Source: Gnetum montanum
Lineage: Eukaryota; Streptophyta; Gnetopsida; Gnetales; Gnetaceae
Direction: 5' to 3'
NCBI GenBank assembly: GCA_015680685.1
Contig: MNCI01000177.1
Coordinates: 139,825 to 203,824 of the forward strand
DNA length: 64,000 bases
In this document: positions 55,789 through 64,000 of the stretch, one piece after another
Layout of the letters: each line of letters starts with the position of its first letter
How positions within the stretch are numbered: position 1 is the first letter of the stretch
The notes under the pieces: model-generated
What the model saw: only the letters and a program-made list of their open reading frames with translations
Databases searched by the model: none
Told to the model about the DNA's origin: nothing
Position numbers and translations under genes: made by a program

Positions 55789-58747
55789 TTAGTGTACCTT
55801 ATATTGGCCAATCCTTATAGTTATAAAGAGAAGGTCTCTTAACACCTCACCACTTTGTGAGTTGGTTTTCACTTCACTTTCATGCAATGTCAAGGTAGTT
55901 GACTCCATTTCATCCCTAGGTGAAGGAGGCACCATCACTACATGAATGGACTCCTCACTGGTAGGAATATCCTTGCTAATAGGAATAAAGATCAAAATAT
56001 TAACTAAGGTTGCATAGTGAGCAAAGGAGGTCATCACTTGGTCATACAGACTTAAAGAGATGCTCTTTATTTTAAGTGAAAGCTTGACCTACTCCATGGC
56101 TGTGAGAAAGTCTTTGTTATTATTTTATGTTTTCTTATTTTTTCTACCGTTAACTTGCTCCATTCTATCTATAATTTTGACATCATGCTTTAGCATTTGT
56201 GGTTTATGCCCCTTTCCCTTTTCTTGTTGTTGATTGTCCTTCCCTCCCCATAGGTTGATTTGTTAAAGTAGCTTGAACATTAGAGCTTATTGGTAGAGCT
56301 AAAATGGATGTAGGATTTGATGGACCTACTTTCTTCCACACTTTTGGTTATTTATTATCCTTAACCTTAGGCTTATGAGTTCGCTTCTTATGTTGTGTTG
56401 TTGGTAAATTTTTGTTAGCAGGCTACAAAGAAGTTGTTGCAGTAGACACTACAAAAGGACATTAGTCAACTTGGGTTGTAGGATTAATGACTATGGAAGG
56501 GATCATTATAATCAAAAATAGTTCTTTTGGAGGTACAATAATGGTTTCCTTATGAGAAAAGGAGTCCTTGAACTTGATGAAATTTAAGCCCTTTCATCAC
56601 AAGGAGGTATCTAAATCACAAATAACTCTCTAATAGGTCTAAAATTATTGTTAATGTTTAACATAGCTATGGTACATGGGTCATTCCTTGTGTTTAGTGG
56701 GTATTTATAAACTTGCATGCTTTGGTTTTGATGACTAACTTGGTTGAATATGTCTAGAATCAACTCATTTCTATCCATCATTTTCTGCAAATCATCTTTC
56801 AAGGCCAAGTAGATATCAGTATCATGACTAAGAATCTATTAATAATGAAAAAAATGATCTAGTTTAAAATATTTGGGCATAGGAAAATCATCCTTCATGG
56901 CTATGGTGGGATCCTTAGCAATCTCACATAAGCAATCATGCCTCTTACATGTATTCTTAGTCATCTATTTATATTGGATATGACTACTCTTAAACAACTG
57001 GTCAAGAAGCTCAAATGGTTTCATCAACAAATTTGTATATTTGAAATGATGCTTTCTTTCAATGTTAGGCCTAGGTGGGTTAGAGGTAGAGGTCCTAATA
57101 TTGAAGTTTGAGTGATGGAGGTAGGGGTCCTTGGTTGCATTATCTTCGGTCCTTGCATAATTTTCATGTCTTTGGCCATGTTGGCCATGGCTACATGGTT
57201 CTATTTTTCCTTGTCTATGTTCTTTCTTTTATGTTGATTATTGTGCATTATGTAGGCAAGGTCATTACTAGATTCAATGACATCCTCTATGTTTTTTGTT
57301 TGGGTGAAGACTTAGCTAAGGGATCATGAATCTAGAAAGTCATTTATCATCTTTTTGAATATGGCCAAAAGATGTGTCTCAATAATGGACTTAGGAATCT
57401 CAATAAGGAGAGCATTCCATTGCTATATAAACTTTCATATAGGTTCAAGGGACCCCTGTTTAACTTTCATTAGTTAGTCAAACATTGTATCAAGTCTTAA
57501 GTTTTAATTGAAATGGTTAACAAACTATGAGATCAAGTCTTGTAGGGAGGCAATGAAACCTCTAGGTAATGCACAATACCAATCCAAGACTTTCCTAGTT
57601 AGCGATAGAGGAATGACCAACATAACAATATAGGTCCAATCCTATAAAAACAAGCATTCAGAATGAAAGTTAATGAGGTGCATGTTTGGATCACCCTCAT
57701 CATTATATTTGGTGAAACTGAAAATTGGAAAGATTATGGGAAGTGTTATCTACGGGATGGTGGGACTAATGGGATCATCTTAGTATATGTCCATTATTTT
57801 AATTGTCTAGGTGATGAAGGCTTTGAGCTTCCATAGCACTTTTGTGAGGTCTTGAATCATTTGGAAGGCTTGATCCAAGCCTTGGAGTATTTCCACAAGT
57901 TGGGGGATTTGTATTGATGTCTATAAAGGGAGTTCAAAGACTTGGGGTTGTGTGATTGGCATTGGTATTGATGGAAGAGGCTAGGTAATCATAATAGTAG
58001 GAGGATTAAATAATGAAAATGATGTTTGAGTTGGAACATAAGATACAAATGGGACAAAGGAAGTGTAAGAGGCTTGCATAGCTTGGGATCCTAAAGAGGA
58101 TCCCACTGATATGATGAACGAGGATAACATTGTAAGTAAAATTGGGGTTTGGAAAACAAAGTGAGGTTGCATGGTGAAGGACATTGACAAGAATAATAAT
58201 GTAGAGTGAGACACATTTTGAGTTTCATGAATGACAATTACAAGCATTGGGCCAAACATGATGGAATACATAGGGGGCTAAGGTACCTGACCCACAGGGG
58301 ATATTAGGGATGCAGAGCTAAGGATGGTTGTTTGGGGATCATACTATTGGGAGAGGTTTCTAATAAAACTATCTAGCTCTTGCTTAGCCTCAAATTCATC
58401 TTATTCTTCTTGGATTTATGTAGATTAACTTCCTCACTTAGCTTATCTATGTTCATAAGCTACACTAGCATGCAAGTATGGAACTTTATTAACTTAATTT
58501 GGTCATAGGGGGAAGGGATGTACTCCTTCCCATTTTGGTGAATTATCTCAAACTTACATTTGGATTTAGATTCTGCACATGGGATGAGAAGGCTTTCATG
58601 AATCTTGGCATAGATGAAGTTGTAGTATTCTTCATCTATGTTTGAGTTAAAAGGATCTAGGCAAAGTCTTTTGAGAGATTGTCTACACTCTACAAGCATC
58701 AAATTCTTAAGATCGTATATGGAGATAGCTTCTTGGCTAGGAGCCAT
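55789..58747 (-). pseudogene. Tat-like Ty3/gypsy gag remnant
   Basis: Starts at the ATG complementary to 58745-58747 (MAPSQEAISIYDLKNL), then KLIKFHTCMLV. A hydrophobic/Pro-rich part (58271-57981) follows. The capsid core is near 57600-57330 with SLQDLISQFVNHFN, LMKVKQGSLEP and QWNALLIEIPKSIIETHLL. A linker then runs to protease. Frames are broken many times. Order gag-then-protease on the minus strand is as expected. Confidence 0.7.
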
Positions 58748-60474
58748 GTGTGCAATACTATTGAACTATGAAAAGGCATAAACAAGTGTTGAAACCAAAT
58801 GATTAGCTAAGTAACTCAACATATGAACTAATCAACCTATGAAAGTGCACACCCTTAACCACACTGTAACTATCAAGTAAATTTTTTTTAAAATTTTGTT
58901 TTGATTTTTCTCAAGTATGCAAAAGAGGAAATGGCCAAGAAACTGCAAGCTTAGAATGATGGAAACAAATATTGCAGTGTATACTACAACTACAAAGGCA
59001 ATGTAGGTAGTTGTAGCAACATTGTGCTCTATACTAGGAAAAAATTAAAAATTAATTTTTTGTGCTTCAAAGTGTAGGGAATGGTGGTAGTGCTGCATAC
59101 TATAGCTAAAAATTAACATAAAAATAATTGGAGTGTTTTATAGCCTACACACTAGGTTTTGATAAACACCCAACAAAAATTTGTAGGTTGTAATTCACAT
59201 GCTAGGATTTAAGAAATTCCAATACCTATTTTAGAAAGGTCAAACAATCTAGATTGTTTCTAAGTTACATGCTAGATTTTGTTAAAACCTAGCACTTGAT
59301 GGAAAAAGTTCAAATAGAGCAAACTAGTTGCTGGTGACTTGTTAGGCTTTAGAGAAGACCAATAATTAATGGAAAAAATAAGGAAAAAATCAATGCCAGG
59401 CCACACACTAGGTTTTATGAAAAACCCAATAATGATTTGCAGCTTACAGGCCACATGTTGAATTTTTGGAAAAATCTATCACGAATAAAAAAATTGAAGT
59501 TGGTTTTCATGAAGAAGTTGAGCAGAGGTCATCCTTCTAGCAATAGAAAAATTGTAGCACCTAAAAAATTTGATGTTGGATATCTAGAAATTTCAAAGCA
59601 AAAACAATTTTAACATTGAATCCATTGACCTCACAAAAAAGGACCTGAAGCATCCTAGATGGTCTTCTCAATCACCCAAGAACTTTGAAGTTTGTTACTA
59701 AATTAAAAATAAGATAAATAGTGTATGCAATATTGGTTTAAGCACTAGATTTGATGAGCAAGAATAGAGAAATGAATGAAATAATGTAGTAAAAAGAAAA
59801 CAAATTGCAACTTTGTATTAATGCACTATAAAGAAAAGGTTCAAAAAATACACATTGTGGGTTATAAAACCTAAGAACACATAAATATCTTTGATGCCTG
59901 ATGTAGACATCAGGGTTTATTCTACTATAATATCTACACATATTCTTCTCCAATCAATCTGCTCTCAAACTTTACTTGCTATAAGTTTGTTGTATTTTGG
60001 ATGGTCTGTGCTAGGTAGAAATAGTTGTGGACTTTTGGAGATTTGCACTACTCTAAAAGTCTCAAGTTTAGCCAAAGGTAAAATGATCCCCAAAAGTCCT
60101 TTGAATGAAACAAATTCTTGTTTAAATAGGTCATAGTTCCTTTATTCGGTGGTAATTAATTCTACTATGATTACTAATGTTAATCTTTTGGTATGCCAAA
60201 ATCTAAAGGAAAATGGAGAAAATAGAATGTGTGTGGTGGATGATGATTTTTTAGGGCATGAACAAAAAATCCACATTGAGATATAAGAATGCAAGGAAAT
60301 GAGATCTATGATGATATGTCATAGTAAAAACTACGTGGACAAGATGGGAGCTTGGACAAAAACAAAGCTACAAGTTAAATGAAGATGCTTCAAGAATTGG
60401 CAAGAAGGAAAATTAACAAGAGAAAGCCTTAGAAGACAAAGTACAAAATTTGAGGAAACATCTTTTAAAAATAA
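58748..60474. other. Non-coding segment upstream of the minus-strand gag
   Basis: It should hold the leader and 5' LTR of the minus-strand element, but I could not set LTR ends. It contains the short tandem repeat at 59140-59480. The short frames here have no recognisable domain. Confidence 0.4.
59140..59480. repeat. Degenerate short tandem repeat
   Basis: CACACTAGGTTTTGATAAA-like units at about 59145, 59193, 59267, 59339, 59402 and 59451 (spacing 48-74 bp), each followed by ACCCAAT/ACCTAGC-like text. Confidence 0.6.
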
Positions 60475-61251
60475 TAGACATCTACATCCAAGAGTAGATA
60501 TCTCCTTGTAGACATCCCAAGGTAGACTAGTGAGACATCTCTCCTGAATTAAGGCCAATCTCAAGTAGATGTTCCAACTTCAAAGGAGACATCTACATAG
60601 TTTTTTGGTAGCCATTGCATGAATTCCAAGGATTTTTTGGAAACTATGAGGCTATAAGAAAGTGTTAAAATATTGGGAATCATGCAAGAAATGATCACAT
60701 TTAAGCTCCTCATTTTCTATTCTATGTAATTGTATTTGTGCTCCTTATTGTAACATCAATTGCTTGGTTGTATGTTGTACTAAGCTTCAAGTACAAGAAC
60801 TTGTAATTTGAGTTACATTCCTTTCTTATTTCTTTCCCTCTTTCTTATTGACCTATGATGTTAATGTGCTTCTTACGAGAAGGCATCCACATTGAGCTTG
60901 TTCAGACCTTGTAAGGTTGAGTGGTAGTGTCAAAACACTCCAAAGTAGAGCTTAATTTTGCAAAAGTTGTGGAATTCTTGAAACCACATTCTGAGCTTGT
61001 TGGGACCTTGTGGGGTTAAGTGGTTTCATAGCAACAAGCTAATTTAGAGTGGAGCTTAGATCTTGTACAAGGTGTGGTGTCATTCAAACCACATTTTTGA
61101 GAAACAAAGTTTGAAGGTGTGCATGGATTCTACCCTCTGAGTATGGATGTACCCAAGTTGGGGAACCACATAAAATTTGGTGTGTTTATGTGGAAAGTGC
61201 AATTTTAATTGGGGAACTTATTCAACATCCCTTCTAAGTTCTCAATCCTCA
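60475..61251 (+). repeat. Copia-type LTR, 3' part, with AGACATCT boxes
   Basis: AGACATC(T/C) boxes at about 60477, 60512, 60532 and 60588, plus AGATATCT and AGATGTTC, form a U3-like cassette. CTATAAGAAA near 60652 may be the TATA box. The end is taken at TCCTCA (61251), two bases before the primer site. The LTR start is not determined. Confidence 0.55.
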
Positions 61252-61253
61252 AG

Positions 61254-61267
61254 TGGTATCAAAACCT
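61254..61267 (+). other. tRNA-Met primer site of the copia element
   Basis: TGGTATCAAAACCT, a close match to the TGGTATCAGAGCC site common in plant copia elements. Confidence 0.8.
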
Positions 61268-61306
61268 GGTACTCTCAAGTTTGTGATTCAATTCTAAAGA
61301 GTAAAC

Positions 61307-63160
61307 TATGGAGGGGACATCCTACACAAAGCCACCAATGTTTGATGGGTTTGATTTTGCTTATTATAAGGCTAGGATGGAAGGCTTCCTTGAGTCAATG
61401 GAATTTAAGGTATGCAATTTAATTCTTGAAGGATACACATTGCCCATCAACAATGCATCAAAAGCCCTCAAGCCACAGAGCAAGTGGACACTTGAAGAAA
61501 GAGATAAGTTTATGTATGATCTAAAGCCAAAAATTGTTTATATTTTGCATTAAATAAGTTTGAATTTAGTACAATATCTAGATGTAGAACACTAAATAAA
61601 TGTTGGAAGTCCTAGAAGCTATGTATGAGGGCACATCCATAGTCATGCAATCAAAACATTTGGTTTTGCAAAGTGAATATGACAAACTTAAAATGAGGAA
61701 AGGTAAAAAGATTAAAGACTATTTTTCTAGCATAAATGATCTAGTTGTAGCTATTAGGGTTGCAAGAAAGGACTTGCTACAAAGTGATGTAATCATTAAA
61801 ATGATTAGAACAATTCAACCTAAATTTAGATCTAAGGTTACAACTATGGAAGAAATTAGAGATTTTTTGGTCTTAAAATTTGAAGAATTTTAAAGTGCTC
61901 TTATTGCTTATAAAATGAATCTCATAAGTGAAGGAGATATAAAAGAAAAGATCATTGCCTTAAAATCAACATCTAAAGAGAAGGAACCTATGGAACAAGA
62001 AATGAATAGCAAGGAAGAAATAGCTCTTATATCAAGAAGAGTTCAAAGGATTCTAGCAAGGAAAGGAAAAAGCTTCAATCGACTAGGATCCAACCAATCC
62101 AACACCAAAGATAAAGATAAAGGTAAGAATTTTTCAAATTCAAATTTTAATGCCTTTTCAATAGGATGTTGGATCTGTGGTGGAAGAGGCCATGTGGCCT
62201 CCAAATGTCCTAGCATTGACAAGCTGCAATGCAATAATAAGACTAACTTGAACATGAAAAATACTAACTTATGCTTAAGCTAGGATGATGGAGAGCAAAG
62301 TAAAGAATAGGTGGATGACACTTCAAAAGACTCACATCTTATTTGTATGGGTTTTACAAATGATTATACTTGCTTGTTAGATGATGATGATCGAATGGAA
62401 ATTGATGAAAAAAGGTATTACCTCTTGTGCAATGAACTTCCATCTCTTCAAAATATTTGTGTAAAATTAAAGAAGGAATTAAAAAATAAATATCAATATG
62501 TCTCTTTATTAAATATGAAAATTTTAGATCTCAAAAAAGAAACCTTAGACCTAAAGGCTAAGAATAAAAAACTAACCCTATCCTATGAGTAGATTAAAGA
62601 AGAACTTGTAGATGCTAAACTTGTAAATGAGAGGTTAGTCAAAGAAAAGGAATCTCTTCAAGTATTTCTTGGACAAGGAATAAGTCTAAATGATAAATGT
62701 GGACTAGGTTTCTATTAACAAGAACAAAAATCTACACCAAAGGTATTCAAACAAGAGGTCCCTTCAAAGATTGAGGTAACTACTAGCACTATGGTTAACT
62801 AAAGAGCAACTCCAAGGTTTGATAACTATAATCTAGATGAAATAATTAGGTGTTATTAGGATAATAGAGTTGGACATAAGTAATGGGATTGCAATTTAAA
62901 GTATTATCATATGAATATCTGGACATATCACAAAACTCCTTGGTCTTATCCAAATGTATCAAGAAAGGAAACTATGCAAGATAAAAGGAAAAGGTGGATA
63001 AATCAAAAAGGGAAGAAAGTTAAAAGGGTATGGAGAATCAAAAAGAAGGAAGATGAAAGTGAGAGCATCCTCTCCCATAGATTTGTAAGAGAAAGTCAAT
63101 CTTTGAAAATAGTAGAAATTTGTGTAAGAGGAGGTACCTTGAAAGAGGAATCTCATTCTT
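61307..63160 (+). pseudogene. Ty1/copia gag remnant
   Basis: MEGTSYTKPPMFDGFDFAYY starts the classic copia gag head, with ARMEGFLESMEFKV after it. After stops near 61553 it resumes with MYEGTSIVMQSKHLVLQSEY, MRKGKKIKDYFSSINDL and KVTTMEEIRDFLVLKFEE. A CCHC knuckle CWICGGRGHVASKC is intact near 62170-62211. A coiled-coil part follows (62311-62592 and beyond). A second, damaged knuckle lies near 62852 (C-Y-stop-D-N-R-V-G-H-K-stop-W-D-C). Lys-rich text ends near 63160. Pol is not seen before another promoter-like block begins. Confidence 0.85.
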
Positions 63161-63279
63161 AAGATCCTTAGGTATCATCATTTTCTTCAATAATAATGGT
63201 AAGTAGAGGTAAGTCTTCAATTAATCATGAATAGCTTTTAAGACTATAATCCTTGGTAAACATAACTGAGCCTTTTCTT

Positions 63280-63467
63280 GCTAAGACATCTACCTAAAGA
63301 TATCTTCCATGAGACATCTTCATGATAATTCATACATCTACTCAGAGACATCTACTTTCCAAGTGAGATGTCTACCTGATTTTTATTAGATGCAACACAA
63401 GCATCTATAGCTTAAATAAGATGTCCATATTTCATAAATAACCCTCGACAATCAAAATTATATAAAT
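63280..63467 (+). promoter_or_regulatory. Second AGACATCT-box promoter
   Basis: AGACATCT(A/T) at 63284, 63312 and 63338, AGATATCT near 63298 and AGATGTCT near 63365 precede a TATA box, ATTATATAAATCC, at 63458-63470. It resembles the cassette at 60475-60600 but the downstream DNA differs. Confidence 0.55.
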
Positions 63468-63578
63468 CCAAACCTTAGTTTCTTATTTATTCTTCCACAT
63501 CTAAGCATAGATGACCAAGTGGAGATGACTAGGGCTTCTACAACAACAACAAGTTATGTTTTTTTTTCTTCAAAATAC

Positions 63579-63698
63579 ATGGCCCACAAGAAATTTGGAA
63601 CATCAAAGGCATTGCTAAAGAAGAGCAAGAATTCAAAGGGAGCTTCCTCTAGCACTGTAAGCACTTATTCTCCACAATTCAAATCCATTGATGTCTAG
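63579..63698 (+). CDS. Short frame, possible first exon
   Basis: 39 codons from the first ATG about 110 bases after the TATA box: MAHKKFGTSKALLKKSKNSK, then Ser-rich text. A CACTGTAAGC donor-like site lies near 63655. Lys/Ser-rich heads after an LTR-like promoter also occur at 31835. Product unknown. Confidence 0.3.
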   Translation: MAHKKFGTSKALLKKSKNSKGASSSTVSTYSPQFKSIDV

Positions 63699-64000
63699 CA
63701 TTAGTTTGAGGTAACTCAAACCATCTCTATTGTCTTTGAACATTCTCTTTATTTCTAGTAATGCAAAGGAAATTGATGGGGTTCTTTCAAGTTTTGAATT
63801 GGGTTTCATACATTTCCATGAATTTTTGTGTGCCTAAAATTCTCAAAAGATAATTCTATTAGAACATTATCATTACAAATGCATTTGTTGGGGCTTTCAC
63901 TACCATGGTTGGAGGCATGTTGATTAATATTTCTTCTCAAGTACTTAATGCAATTCTTGGGATATCGAGTGCTAATTTTTTTTAGATTACCATTCATTCC
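63699..64000. other. No supported gene at the right edge
   Basis: AT-rich and intron-like. Nothing recognisable on either strand. Confidence 0.35.

Overview
This is plant nuclear DNA made almost wholly of decayed retroelements. The evidence is Ty3/gypsy and Ty1/copia LTR elements, a caulimovirid-type endogenous pararetrovirus and a broken piece of plant HMG-CoA reductase. The very low gene density and heavy nesting of old elements fit a large seed-plant genome. A gymnosperm is my guess, not something the sequence proves. No single-copy host gene looks functional. Most reading frames carry many stops, and C-to-T/G-to-A transitions are common.

Four elements (called A, B, D and E here) are one related Ty3/gypsy group. 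Their LTRs start TGATGAG and end CTCATCA, and the 5' ends carry a tRNA-Asp-like primer site. Three have exact 5-bp target duplications: B (9788-16190, ACTTA), D (32837-43030, CCAGC) and E (44050-51525, TTCTT). D has the full gag-pro-RT-RNase H-integrase order but is dead. E has lost RT, RNase H and integrase yet keeps one open 1114-codon gag-protease frame. A and B are gag-only. B sits inside the 3' LTR of A, and A runs off the left edge.

Region by region: 1-16726 is A, with foreign segments (HMGR pseudogene, an LTR-like promoter, an unidentified coiled-coil gene) and B nested in it. 16727-18480 is a minus-strand Tat-like gypsy RT remnant. 19190-20345 and 29881-31330 are two parts of a roughly 187-bp degenerate tandem array. 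Between them lie about 1.3 tandem genomes of an endogenous pararetrovirus (20415-29885). D and E follow, with pieces of an interrupted plus-strand multi-exon gene around them (43.6 kb, 52.0-54.7 kb). 55258-58747 is a minus-strand Tat-like gag-protease, and 60.5-63.2 kb is the 5' part of a copia element.

The simplest history is nested insertion. A Tat-like element on the minus strand has gag-pro at the right and RT at the left. It was opened by A on one side and by the array, virus, multi-exon gene, D and E on the other. The most interesting signals are the intact pol-less gag-pro ORF of E, the different palindromic repeat cassette ahead of almost every LTR-type TATA box, and the virus junction lying beside its own primer site within a duplicated target.
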